Assembly: GCA_000697665.1 (NCBI GenBank)
Contig: KL197718.1
Location: 55,906 to 119,905 of the forward strand
Reading direction: 5' to 3'
DNA from: Jaapia argillacea MUCL 33604
Taxonomy: Eukaryota; Basidiomycota; Agaricomycetes; Jaapiales; Jaapiaceae
DNA: 64,000 bases
In this document: piece after piece, positions 25,702 to 37,720 of the stretch
How the letters are laid out: each line of letters starts with the position of its first letter
How positions within the stretch are numbered: the stretch's first letter is position 1
Translations under genes and position numbers: made by a program
Notes under the pieces: model-generated
The model's input: the letters and a program-made list of their open reading frames with translations, nothing else
What the model was told of the DNA's origin: nothing
Database searches by the model: none

Positions 25702-27188
25702 TTAGCCTACCTTCAATTCCCTCAGCGCTACATCAATATCGAGAGGCAAAGATTCCATCAGAGAAATCTTCATCGTCTCCGTGGGTTCCCATCCTAGTCG
25801 CGCCAAACGTTCGGGCTTGGCGAAGAGGTTGCCACCCAAGAGGGACCAGCCGTCTGTTGGAGATGGACACGAGTGAGATAGGTTGGGAAAATGGCGATAA
25901 CCTTCTTACAGTGACCAAGGGGATCGACGACTTCCGATGGCATTGGTCGAGTGCCAGATTCTTTCACTAGACCTTTTTCGTGCAGAATCTGAGAGTTGTG
26001 TAAATCTATGATCGGGGGATGTCGAAACGGGAGAGCTCACATCTCCCATAGCCTGTGTCCATTCCCTGTAGGAAATTTTCGGTTGCGTACTAGCTGCAAA
26101 ATCTGGCAACATGAAGGGTTCGGTGGAGCCAAAGGCAGGAGGCGAGATTGTTTACACTCACAAAAACCCTCGGCGCCCTCATCTGCCCTGCCTTCAATAG
26201 CGGCTTTAAACACAGTAAATACAGCACTGGCGCAGTCTTTGACATGTATATTGTTCATGGAATTGGCTCCAGGGCCCCAGGTACCGGTGTAGCCAAGCTT
26301 TAAAGCCATGTCGAGGAAGATGCGGAGCCAAAGGGTGGTTTTTTGAATACCTAAGCAGATCCTGAGCCCGAAGTTAGAGTAAGAATCCATCGAGCGGTCG
26401 CACCTTCACCATGGCCGTATATCTATGAAGCGAGCCAAGGAAGTGTTGGACACGAGGGGAGAGCCGAGAACACAGACTCACCTGCCCAGGAAAGACAATG
26501 ATTGTGCGGACTGGGTTTTCCTTACGTGTTCCAGCCTTGACGATCTGCATGATGTGTTGGAATCCAAGGGAAACTAACAGCAGAACAACGATGCCCTACC
26601 ATTATATCAGAATCGAGATGCATGTTCGTTGGAGGGCAACTGGAGACCGAGGAGTGAGACGGGATATCAACGACGATCATAGGCTCTACGAACTCTTTCA
26701 AATCAAGTCCTATATCAGACCATTCCTTGACGAATTCAACAGGTTCTCCTCTAGCATTGTCGCTGAGAATACCCATCCCAGAGACATGAATATAAATCGG
26801 AGGATTGCCCGGTCGGATAGCTGAGGACTTTTCCAGCCCAGCTAGAGTTGCTACCGAAGGGGTGTCAGGATGATGTTCAGTGTGCATCAGAAAACTTACA
26901 TTTGACGCTTGGGAGGTGATCGGAGCTCGCGGTGTTGATCACGATATCGGCCTTAGATGATTCATCTTGGATGACGGTGTCATCGTCTAAGGTGCCTTCA
27001 ACGATTGTGACATTCGGGTGGAGGTCATGAAGTTTGGCCACACGAGATAAGGAAGAAGGACGTAGTAGTGCGACAATTCTATATTGAGGGTATTGGCGGC
27101 CAAGGAGGGTAAGCACTTCTGATCCAAGATAGCCTGTTGCTCCTAGAAAGAAGATACGATAGCTGAGCGTTGAAATCTGGGTGGTCAT
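25702..27188 (-). CDS. NmrA-like / atypical SDR NAD(P)-binding reductase, tandem copy 1
   Basis: Nine exons (27188-26900, 26850-26694, 26639-26600, 26544-26482, 26422-26404, 26350-26162, 26102-26041, 25988-25910, 25853-25702) give 349 residues. The N-terminus carries the nucleotide-binding motif FFLGATGYLGSEVL and EGTLDD; a conserved TGTWGPGANSMNNIHVKDC lies in the middle and GWSLLGGN..AKPERLARLGW near the end. Fungal relatives are annotated as nucleoside-diphosphate-sugar epimerase-like or NmrA-like; the substrate is unknown. One exon is only 19 bases. The tandem neighbour at 27564 has the same exon order and nearly the same exon sizes, so the pair arose by local duplication and both remain intact. 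Confidence 0.85.
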
Positions 27189-27563
27189 AACGGATAGTTC
27201 ACTCGAAGTTGACCATCGTCTCTATCAGGTACAATGGCTTCCATATACTTAAGCAATCAAAGACCCGAGAGAACCGAGGGAATAGAAGCAGAGTTTCAAC
27301 TTCGCCGACTTGGCGGGTATTCGCTAGCTGAGTTCTAGCGAACTTCGATGTATTCATCATGATATCAAAGATAAACAAGATGTCACGGTTCAGTGTGCAA
27401 ATGCCGCCGAGGATTTGTCCACCGCAAACCTTATGCGTGCTTCGCGCTGATAAGTAGAACCTCCCCAGGGCCATCGGGTCACGACTAATTACTTGGACTA
27501 CTGAAAGCAGGAGTGAGTACTAATATCTGCCATTACTTATTGAATAGTGTTGAGAACCTCACC
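27189..27563. other. spacer between tandem reductases
   Basis: 375 bases, presumably promoter of copy 1 and 3' flank of copy 2. Nothing else recognised. Confidence 0.3.
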
Positions 27564-29073
27564 TCAGGCCAGTTGCATCTCGTGTAAGACGGTATCGATA
27601 CCAACGGGCAAATACTCCATCATAGACATTTTTGTAGTTTCAACGGGTTCCCAGCCCAGTGGTGCCAGCCGTTCAGACTTGCCCAACGCGTTACCACCAA
27701 TGAGAGACCAGCCATCTGTTAGGGATGGGCGACGGTCAGTTCAAGGCGAGTAAAGGCAATGTCCGCCCAAGGGGAAGTCGAAACTCACAATCGCCAAGAG
27801 GATCAAGGATCTCCGACGGGAACGCGTGGGCACCACCTTGCTTTAGAAGTCCTTTTGCATACAGAATCTTCGCGCATTGAAAATCCGTTGACTGACTGGA
27901 AGAGATATGAAAATCACTTACGTCCCCCATAACCTTTGTCCATTCATGGTGGGATACCTTCTGGGTGCTGCATGCAAAGTCTGACGATATCGTGGGCACG
28001 CCAACCGCGAATGAAGTCTGAAGCAACTTACAAAGACCCTCCGCACCTTCCTCTGCCCTTCCGTCAAGAGCAGCTTCGAATATGGTGAGAATAGCCATCG
28101 CGCAATCTCTAACATGGATGTTGTTCATGGCATTTGCCCCAGGGCCCCAAGTACCAGCAAATCCGACTTTGATGGACATGCCGAGCAGAGTACGGAACCA
28201 TGGGGTGACCTTTTGCATACCTATGTAGATGTTGATCAAGAAGACAGATATGTTAGCGTTGGGATACTACAATACCTTGACCGGCTCCATATATCTATCG
28301 ATGAAGTGATCTACATCAGATGGAAGAGAGACGTTAGAAAAACAGTCATACCTGGCCGGGGAAGATTATGAGAGTCCGAATGGGACATTCCTTCCTGGTA
28401 CCCGCTTCAAGTATCTGGATACCGGCTCAGCAAACGCGTCAAGGCAAGAGATTTTTTATGCTTACCAGCAAATCCGAGGGCAAATGGAAGTTGGTCGGGG
28501 GCAAACTAGAAATCAACCAATGGAGCTAGGGTTAGAAAGGATCCACGGTTTGGCATAGGCAGACGGCGAGTACGCTTTCAGGTCCAGTCCAATATCCGTC
28601 CACTCTTTGACGGACTCGACAGGTTCTCCTCGGACATTGTCACTCACAATACCGAGACCAGAGATATGAACGTATGTTGGAGGGTTTCCGGGGCGCGCGG
28701 TCGCAGCGAGTTTCAGACCACCAAGGATTGCTAATAGATTACGCGGGCGAGGTTGGGGACGATAATCATAATCACTTGGAGACTCACTTTGCACACTTGG
28801 AAGATGGTCAGAGTGGGCGGTACCAATCACAATGTCGGCCTTGGATGCTTCTTCTTGTATCACATCATCATCATCCAGGGTTCCTTCAACGATTGTGACA
28901 TTCGGGTGGAGATTGTGTAGCTGGGCAGCGCGTGACACTGAGGCAGGACGGATAAGAGCGACGATTCTGTGTTGAGGGTATTTACGGCCCAGGAGGATCA
29001 ACACTTCAGATCCCAGATAACCTGTGGCGCCGAGGAAGAAGATGCGGTATGTGGTTGGAGTTTGGCTCGTCAT
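27564..29073 (-). CDS. NmrA-like / atypical SDR NAD(P)-binding reductase, tandem copy 2
   Basis: Nine exons (29073-28788, 28730-28574, 28505-28466, 28414-28352, 28294-28276, 28220-28032, 27980-27922, 27867-27789, 27715-27564) give 347 residues. Exons 2-6, 8 and 9 have exactly the lengths of those in copy 1, including the 19-base micro-exon. Motifs match: FFLGATGYLGSEVL, GTWGPGANAMNNIHV, EWTKVMGD and GWSLIGGN. The first intron (57 bases) is a multiple of three and lacks stops, so an unspliced message would stay open. The start at MTSQTPTTYRI was preferred over an upstream non-ATG opening. A role in secondary or detoxifying metabolism is possible but not shown. Confidence 0.85.
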
Positions 29074-29320
29074 GGTTCGAAACTGCCTGAACGTAGTCAA
29101 GAAACCGCATGTTATAAGTATCTGGACGGTCTCTATAGGCCAAGTATATCATTACAGTAATTACGCCCTCGAGGCACGGGGAGGACAATGGGGGAAAGGT
29201 CGAAAGGGTCGCGTTGACCATCATTCCACCGACTTGCACTTTACCAAACTAAGCAACGTTCATTCAATCCGGAGTGCTGAATGTGTACTAGGGTCAAATC
29301 TGCCATAAATTTACCTCCAC

Positions 29321-31123
29321 CTACCCCCCTTGTCTCCTTTGCTTTGTGAATATGGGCCAGAGTTGTACTTCTCCGTGAGGAGCAGCACGCTCCTTTCGAA
29401 TGGATTTCATGATATTCCACACCATCTTCCATCTCCGTCTCATCTCTGTCCCAATGGGAAATATTTTAGATTCCCAGAGGAAAGTTTCGCCATCTAAGTC
29501 GGGGAACAAGTGGGACAGGTATTGGGCGATGATCTCCAGATCACCTTCTTCCTCCTCTCGAATGATGGAGGTATTCACCCAAAGAGAGGCTGGATCCTCA
29601 GGTGTCGTTTTCCCCAAGCCCTGGATATGACCCAACCGTTCTTTGATATCTGCAGCTCGGGCATCAAATGGTACGCTGATGGAGCAGAACCCAGGACAGT
29701 TACGAACGAGGATCTCCAAAATGCGAAGGCTTATAGTGAGCTCCTTCAAATTTGTGGGAGGCCTCCCCCTTGAGTCGTCAACTTGGAGGTCCAAGGATCG
29801 CAGATGAGGCCAAGCAAATGCGAGGTCGAGGATGGTGGATTCGTCCCAATCGCGGAAAATGTATGTCGAAGGCCAAGTGAACCATGCCATATTGTGAAAA
29901 ACGAAGATCTGACGAAGGTACAGGGCTCCGTCCGACTCGTCCTGAACATGGACTTCATCGTCAGCAAGTGATCTTAGGGAAAGCCACTTCAATGAATCCA
30001 GCAACCTCCCGTTGGAGTTTGTGAGGGCCGTTAAGAACTCCTTGATAAGGGAAGTGGGTTCTATCGTCAAAAGCTCGATTGAGATATCCTCCAAGGGTGC
30101 TTGCGGCGAAGAGGCGAACAGGGAAATGAATGGCCGGATCGAAAGAGTTTTGATGTCGATGGTGCGGAGATTGCGGAATAGTGGAGTGGGAGGAGGGGCC
30201 GAGATGGAAAAGGATGGTGGTGGAAGTAAATGCCGGTGCTCTGGTAGCCAGTATAGGCGTAGAGTGGACAAGGAGGGAAGCGTGGCGAGATGCTCCAACA
30301 CTCCTGGTTTAAAGTGGCATCTGACATGAAAGCTCGTGAGACGATTCATTTTCATGACAGCGTCCGATAGGTTGCTGAGAAATTCGGAACCAAGTGAATC
30401 TTCATCCAAGGGGTAATCGAGGAATAGCTCTTCCAGTGAAGGACATTCAGAGGGAAAGCTGGAAATATTGCAGAGCAGATCGAAGGTGTTGGCCCGATGT
30501 GAGGGCCAATTGTATATCGAGATACTCTTGATGCGACCTCCAAGAAAGATGTGGATGAACGCGGAGTATTTCCAGTGTTCCATATCGAACTCCTCAGGAA
30601 TCTCGGGGTCGTCAATTTCCCAGGCTCCCAAAGGCCATCTCCAAGTCAGACGGCGTAAATTGGGAAAGACTGGTGCGTACACAACTCGACGCTCAATGGC
30701 CCGAAATATACGATGCGATATGCACGCCCTAGGGAAGATGTCCTCGATGAAAGGTTGATCGTCGCCAAACGACCTGATGCGTCGAGCATAGAAGTCAAAT
30801 CGCTCCCAATCAGAAGAGCGATTAGAGCGAATGAATCTCTGAATAGTATGCGGTCAGCCACACGCGGTAACTGGTTGACGCACAACAACATCACACACCA
30901 GATACGAGAGACCCTCCGTTGTTATCTCCTCCGTCCACAGGTCTGACGGCATAGTCATGATGAGAGGGGCGAGGTTATATTGATACGCCCACAGTGCATC
31001 CAATGCAATGTCAGTGAATGCACGGCATGTTCTGGCGAGAGAAGCGCAATGGGCGGGGTCCAAGAGATATGCCTCGTCCACGATGATCCTGAATATTTCT
31101 GCGACAAGGAGGGCTGCGTGCAT
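29321..31123 (-). CDS. AIP-like F-box/LRR-like protein, paralogue 1
   Basis: Two exons (31123-30899 and 30838-29321) give 580 residues. The first exon encodes an F-box-like helix set (LLVAEIFRIIVDEAY then LARTCRAFTDIALDALWAYQ). The second holds leucine-rich segments in the pattern of degenerate LRRs (LEHLATLPSLSTLRLYWLP). The plan is common in large mushroom-specific F-box-like families; partners are unknown. The start is the ATG of MHAALLVAE, because the longer frame upstream opens with TTG. Its neighbour at 31607 has a first exon of exactly the same length (225 bases) and is a clear paralogue. Confidence 0.75.
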
Positions 31124-31606
31124 GGCGACCTGAGAGGAACTAAGGCGACGCTTCGGCGAGCAAAACGATTCGGAGAGAAAGAAAGCCAAAAGTCACGTGG
31201 ACTGACGCGTGACGTCACGCGCAAGGTGAACTTTGCGGAGTGCTGCATGGCTTCGACATCCAATCATAGTGATATTGAGAAATCGGAAGCCACTATCTAA
31301 TAATGACAACGAAACGAAAACTCAATCCTCGATGGCCCGGGGTTGACTGGGAAGGGCGAAAATGATGGTAGGGTTGAATGAACTGGACGGTCAAGGAAAG
31401 CGAGAAAGGGACCTCTCGAGACCTTAGCAAAAGCAACCAAAAATGGGGTCATTCCAATGGAAAGAAAAGCCGGCAGCTGTCTTCGTGCATATGATCCGCT
31501 CTATGCTCTAGCTCGTACCTCAGCACATCCCAGGGCACCAACCTTTGAGCTCGAGGTATGGACCCAGCATCTCTCCTTCTGACAATGATAATATCCCAAC
31601 CGTCCT
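31124..31606. other. intergenic between F-box-like paralogues
   Basis: Presumed promoter of paralogue 1 and 3' flank of paralogue 2. The GTGACGTCACGC at about 31209-31220 holds the palindrome GTGACGTCAC, a perfect CRE/ATF-type site, but its use is not shown. Confidence 0.35.
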
Positions 31607-33244
31607 CTACCTTTGCCACATCCGCTCCCATTCGGACAACGAAGGTCTACGCGGGACTAAAAAACGGGGGTCGAAGGACGGAAACAAATCATCCAGATAT
31701 CGGGCGACGATCGCTAGATCGTCCGAAGTATCCAAATGAATACTGGAGTTAACCATGTGAAGACTGGACAATTTCGATTGAGAAAGGCTGTACTCAAAGC
31801 CCGCGATATCCGTAGCCCTGGCCTCGATCGGAATCTTGAGCGAGCTCAATCGTCGGCAGCGCTGACCAAGATATTGCAGTGCATGCAGACTGGCTGTGGG
31901 CATATGCGAGGGAAAGCTTCCATCATGTTCGAGAGGGTCCATGAGGTGAAAGTTGACAAGGCGGGGCCAAGCATGGGATAGTGCGAGAACCGTTGCATCG
32001 TCAAAGTCGGAGAATGGGTAGGCAGACGGCCAACTGAACTCCATCATACGACGAAACACCAACGCAGGACGGATGAGTAGCCCAACTCTATCGTCAGAAT
32101 GGTGTCTGCGGTCGGACACGTCCCGAAGGTGGACACACAGACTTTTCAGCGTCTGACGCATCCGATGTTCCGGGTTTGAACAGAGGGCGGATAGGAACCG
32201 TTGCATGGCTGCAGTAGACTCCATCCTTCGCAGTGAAATGGAGATGGAGTGGAGCGGAGCTGAGGAGCAGGATGTGAATAATTCGGTCAATGGCCCAATA
32301 TCTTCTGTGACGACGTGAACGCTTGCGAGGTGGGAATACATTATCGTTGGGGTCAAGTCACGACGGAAATGGTAGGGGCCCAACGACAAATTGAGGGTTC
32401 GGATGGAAGGATGGGCTCCTAAATTTTCGAGGGTACCAGCTCCCAGAGGGATTGAGGTATAGATGGAAGTCAGACGAGGGAGGCTAAAAAGACTCCGCGA
32501 CAACGCATCGACAAGCTTTTCCAAGGAAGTGCTCTGATCCGGATCGTATTTGACCTCTAAGAGTCGCAGGTTGGGACAAGCACCAGGGATTCTGGGGATC
32601 AAGCGACTGAGCTCTAGGGTACTCGTCGAATCTGACTCCCACCCATTCACACTGATCCAAGTAAGACCAGGAGCCAGAAACATGGACAAGAAGGGGAGAT
32701 ACTTCTTGTTCTCCGTGGCCATGTCAGAATCAGGATCGAGTTGGCAATTGCACACGGAATCCCAAGCTCCTAGGGGCTACCACCACTCCAGACGGCGAAG
32801 ATTAGGCAGGATTGGCGTACATGGTTGTCGCTGGGCGAGGGCGGTGAAGATTGGTACGGAGAGTTGTTTGAAAGGGTAGAGATCAAACTCGGGTATGCGG
32901 CGGGCATAGAAGTCGAATCTCGCCCAATCCGAATCAATAGGCTGTCGAAGAAAATCCTGCCCATGACGCGCGATCAGGTCAGTACACTGTGCGAGCTATG
33001 GCATTTCAGGCGAACACACCAGACGAGCGTGGCCATCTTCCAGGGGCTCCCCTGCCCATAGATCCCCAGGCGTGCACATTATAAGCGGCGCAAGGTTGAG
33101 TTGACACGCCCATAATTCATTGAGAGCTGGCTCCATAAAAGCGCGACACGTTCGAGCGAGGACAGCGACATCCGCTGGGTCTTCCTCATACGCGTATTCG
33201 AAGATTATCGACAGGAGCTCGTTGATGAGCAGAACAGGGTGCAT
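31607..33244 (-). pseudogene. AIP-like F-box/LRR-like protein, paralogue 2, interrupted by one in-frame stop
   Basis: Exons 33244-33020 and 32956-31607 reproduce the structure of the 29321-31123 gene: an identical first-exon length, F-box-like LLINELLSIIFEYAY and LARTCRAFMEPALNELWA, then DSDWARFDFYARRI and NLRRLEW. At codon 135 a TAG (32777-32779) replaces the second Trp of the W.WPLGAW stretch; the same frame then stays open for about 390 more codons with LRR-like content. So it is a young pseudogene, a polymorphic null, a sequence error, or a stop that is read through. Without the stop the product would be 523 residues plus the position of the TAG. Confidence 0.65.
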
Positions 33245-34740
33245 CTGGTATGGTCCAGATGAAGGATTAAAGAATGTGGATTTGGCGGAAGGTTGGAAAG
33301 CAAGGCGTGACGTCATTGCCTGATCAACACGTCCGTGCGTCGTTTTGCGGACAATCGTCCCACCAAGGGTCCCACCTCATCCTCCGAGTTCAACCAGACA
33401 GTTTTGCTACTCTCACTGTCAGCAGGATGTGAACTTGGCTTGCAGCAGGGAAATAAATGGAAGTCTGACAGATTCTGTGAGTGATGATACTAGTACTGTC
33501 ACTCGATTATGATCGAGGATACTCCCTTTGATTCGAGTGTGTAGAAAGTTGCTTAATCGGGTAACTTATCTCACTTATCCACAGTTAGATTTGGCGTTAC
33601 TCACTTATCCCACGCTTGGACAATCTAACTTTTGCTTGACTTGCTTAGTCGCCATCTACTTTCCTCGCTTTCTGGGTTCTTCTCAGCTGCGGCACGCGAT
33701 GGAAACTGGCGAACACCATCCTAGGATCCCGCTGTGACTATCAGGACGCTGTTTGGGTCATACCGACCCCCGAGCTGAACCCTTCCGCGAACCTCACCCA
33801 CCGATTAAGGCAGCTGCGACTTCGTGGTAACATGCCCACAGTCCGGAGTTTCAGACGGGAGATACTTTCTGTGGATAGGATTTACTCCATCGGACCTTTC
33901 AGAGGACCGATTGGATGATGATGCGCAAAGAATGGGCACAGGTATGCCTCTCCGTCGGCCCTCTCTGGATTTCCGCTTGTCGCCACATTCTGATCACCTC
34001 CACTTCTGAAATCTTCCTAATCATACCCTGTACTTCTCCACAACTGGCCCCTGAAGTGCTGCTTTCCCGTGGTCCCAGTCCCCCTCTTCCCTGCCCCCTT
34101 GACGACTTGGCGAGAGCGTAAAACCTTCGTCATCAAATTTTCACTTCCGTAGGGTGATATATAGAGTTCAACTAGTGCTATAGGTACCAAGGAACATGAT
34201 TCATTATGGGTTTGCACGGTTCTGAGCACTGGAAAGTCCTCAAGTGAGCCCAAGTTAGTGTAAGTTACTCAAAGTGAACGAGTAAGTTCCTCTGCCAAGT
34301 GAGCCAAGCTAACTGTAAGCTAGCGTGACAACTTCACTTGTCCTGCCAAAAGTGATGTTAAGTTACTTTTGTAAGGGAAAAGTTAATTTGATAAGTAACT
34401 TAGTGAACCGCCGTTTGATTCCGCGACCCAGCTGCAGTGAACGTCGGACCTCTTATCTTGCATATCATTCCAATGTTCTTAGCCCTTGGAAGTTTCCAGT
34501 TGGGAAGGAGCCCCGTCGCCTGATGTGATCAACCGCGTGTGACGGGAAATTGGCTGGTCCCCTCCCCTTATCTACCTACGGGGTGCGAAGAACAAACCTA
34601 CTTGTGGTGACCACTCTCACCATACCCAATCCATGCGACCGCACACATAGGAGCTCTCTGGGCATGTGAATCTCTGAAATGCCTTTTCAACCATCTATAT
34701 TATATTCCTTTCACTGACGATAACGAACCCACCCGCTGCT
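33245..34740. other. 1.5 kb intergenic with scattered short AAGTTA-type repeats
   Basis: No gene is seen. Two stretches (about 33545-33650 and 34230-34410) are rich in related words on opposite strands (TAACTTA, CTCACTT / AAGTGAG, TAAGTTA). They could be worn terminal repeats of a small element or chance low complexity. A TATA-like stretch (TATATTATATTCC, near 34697) lies about 40 bases before the next start codon. Confidence 0.3.
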
Positions 34741-36511
34741 ATGCACATCCTCGACCTAGACGACGATTCTCTTATCATTATTCTCTCCTATATCCTGGAT
34801 ACCCCCTTACGGTCTTCCAAGAAACATGGATTAGTGTGTCTATCGTCTATCTGCACCCGGTTTCGAAGTGTAATCCTCCCGTTCTTGTTTCGTTCTGTCC
34901 GATGGCCCCACTTCCAACCCAGTGCGGAGGCTTTGGGTTGGGGTCAACCGGAGACAATTGCATACCCCGTCGTCCCAAAGACGATCTTATCAAACATCCG
35001 GTAAGCCACCCTTCCTCTTCCATTCGGTACATATACCGATCATTATGCATTATGTGTCTTAGCCGTTTCACGTTATCATGCGCCTTCCAATTCCCCACCG
35101 ACAGACTCGTAACGATGATAGGAGACATGGCATCCCTCTCCTCCTTCATCTTCCTCGATTGTAACCACCCACCATCAGAAACAGTCCTCGACGCCCTAGC
35201 TCAAGTACCCTCCCTATCCTCCATCGACTTTTGTCGAACTCCACTCAACCTCAACACAACACCCCCATCATTCTCCTTCACAGCTCTCGAAAACCTATCT
35301 ATCAAATGCGCTTGGAAGCTCGTCTCCGTTAGCGGTGGCGCTCCTCAAGACCCAGCCACTTTCAAACTGCGATTTCATGACCCTCCGGATATGACCGACA
35401 AGATCATCAACTCTCTCAACAGACGTTCCGCCGAGTTGGCATTTTCGACCCAATTCATTCAAAGTAACCTTGCTTTTCTTGAGAGAGTGGAGATTGAGGG
35501 GGCTTTATTCCCTTTCAACATTCTTCGCTCGTCGACATGGCCAAGATTACACACGTTAATCTTTTACGGAAGACCCCCGATGAGTCAAAGTGTTCCAATC
35601 ATCACATTATTCGGCGGGATGCCAAAGTTGGAAGATTTACAGTTTAGATGGTCGATGCGGCTCGTCGAGGAACCCCAACGTGATAAATTCCACTTCCTTC
35701 CAGATTCACTCATACCCAAACCCAAGCCCGGTTCCACACCCCAAACTCTCAACCTAACACCCCTCCTCCCCTCCCTTCGCTCCCTAACCCTCTCCAACGT
35801 CGTACCCCAAGACCGAATCTTCCAATACCTCCCAACCTCTCTAGAACGCCTTCACCTCCCAACAATCCTCGAAGATGGTTGCGGCGGAGCTGGGATGAGA
35901 CTCGTTAACATCCAAGATATAGGCGTTGGTCTCGGTCCCGCTGCAGCTTCTAGTATCATGTGTGATATGAAGCAAAGCGGAGCTAGACCCGTCGAATTGA
36001 GGTTAACGTTGTCGGAGATGCCGTCGCCGACCCTCATTCAAGAGATCGCGGACACTCTACCTGGGATACAAGTATTAGAACTGGGACAAGCGTGGTATGA
36101 CGCTTTCCCCTCCGAGACCATCTTTCCCGAGGTACGTCTCCTCCCCCTCCCCCTTCTCTCCTCCCACCCTCATGACTGACATCACCCACTCAGTCCGCCT
36201 ACCTAACCTCCCTAACCCCCCTAACCTCCCTCCAAGAACTCAAACTCTCCCTCCCCTTCCCCTCCACCTCCCGTAACCGCCGATCAACCCATTTCGGTCC
36301 TCTCTCCGAAGAACTCGAACTCGCACACGCTATAGCGAAAGTGTTACCGAAATTGGAACGTGTGGGTTTTCAGTGTACGTTTTCGTATCCTGAGAGTGTG
36401 CAGAAGAGGGTTTGGGATGATTGGAATGAGTGGGCTGGGTATCGGGTTTGGAGATGGAGTGGAGGTGGGGTGGGTGTTGAGTGGGAGGAGAGGAAGGGGT
36501 GGGGTTCGTAG
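34741..36511 (+). CDS. F-box/LRR-like protein
   Basis: Three exons (34741-35000, 35063-36131, 36194-36511) give 548 residues. The start reads MHILDLDDDSLIIILSYIL followed by a helix with LVCLSSICTRFRSVILPFLF, as in F-box proteins that open with L..L..D....I. Leucine-rich beta-helix repeats follow (LRSLTLSNVV, LERLHLPTIL, IQVLELGQAW). The C-terminus is Trp- and Gly-rich. It is not close to the two AIP-like paralogues. The role is unknown; such proteins usually choose substrates for SCF ligases. Confidence 0.7.
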
Positions 36512-36932
36512 ATTTCGGGACTGCAGTTCGTTGGCTGCAGAGTTTATGGGGTGTGTTCTCTTGTATGGACTGGGGAATATATTCGATAGATCGTGTGCAG
36601 TTCTAGTTTTCTGCTGATTCGCTCGTGCCCTCGTCATCCAGTTTACCATCATGCTCCATGGCACTCGACTGAAAGACGCATCGTCAAACCTACAGGGACA
36701 CAGAGTATGTTGGTGCCATTCCACCTTCTCGATCAAGGTATCAAATACACACTCAAAAAGTCAAATTTCGACGTCGTATACCGCTCATCAGACGATTCCA
36801 CAAATCTCCAGTCCAACCTCTAAACAAAATGCATAAAACCCAAAGAAAACACACCCACTCGCCCACAAACTGCTTCCAAAACCACAATTCCCACCCCAAC
36901 CCTCATCCAACCACCCTCCACCCCCACCCCGC
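36512..36932. other. convergent 3' flanks
   Basis: Between two convergent genes; the right part is C-rich and A-rich on the plus strand. No gene recognised. Confidence 0.3.
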
Positions 36933-37681
36933 CTACTCAAACATCCCCCTCTCCCCCCACCACCCAACCCACCTCTCCACATCCTCCCTCCCCAACATCT
37001 CCAACCGCCTCATCGTCTCACTAACCTCTTGAGCTTTTTCCGTGGCCAAGTTTGGTTGGGCACCTGTGGTGCGGTTAGCAGGGAGTTGGAGTGGTTCGTT
37101 AAGGTGGAGGGTTGGAGAGGGAGGGGTGTGTTAGAGAGAAGGTTGGGTTTAGAGTGGAGAGAAGGATGGGTGGGTTAAGGAAGAAGGAAAAGGGCCACGA
37201 ACGACTCACCAGCTTCAACACTATCCCTCACCTCCTTCGGCAACTCCCCCAACGCAGCATTCCCAAGCGCGAGGAACCGAAAAAAGGGTAAGAGTTTCAA
37301 CGCTGGCTATTTGGGTTCCATGTCAGGTTGGGGGTAATCAGAGGGAAGCAGGGTGTAGGAGAGAGGAAGAGAGAGGGGACGTACGATAGCTTTGATATCA
37401 TCAAGTGTAGCATCCCCCGCTTTCTCCTCCAAATTCGCAAAGAATTCATCACCCGATATGAACGAGAACTCTCCCTTTCCCTCCCTCTTCTCACCCAACA
37501 TGTTGCTGATAACACCCATAACAACACCCGCACCCACCGGTCTCGGATGTACCAAATTCAACGCCGTAGGTAAAGGTTTAGGATGAAAAGCTGCGTCTAT
37601 GATCGTTTGGGCTACTATGTTATCTGGGAGCCATGATATCACCTGTTGGGGGGGGTTAGTGATGGGACGTGACGGGGTGCA

Positions 37682-37720
<39 letters not shown>

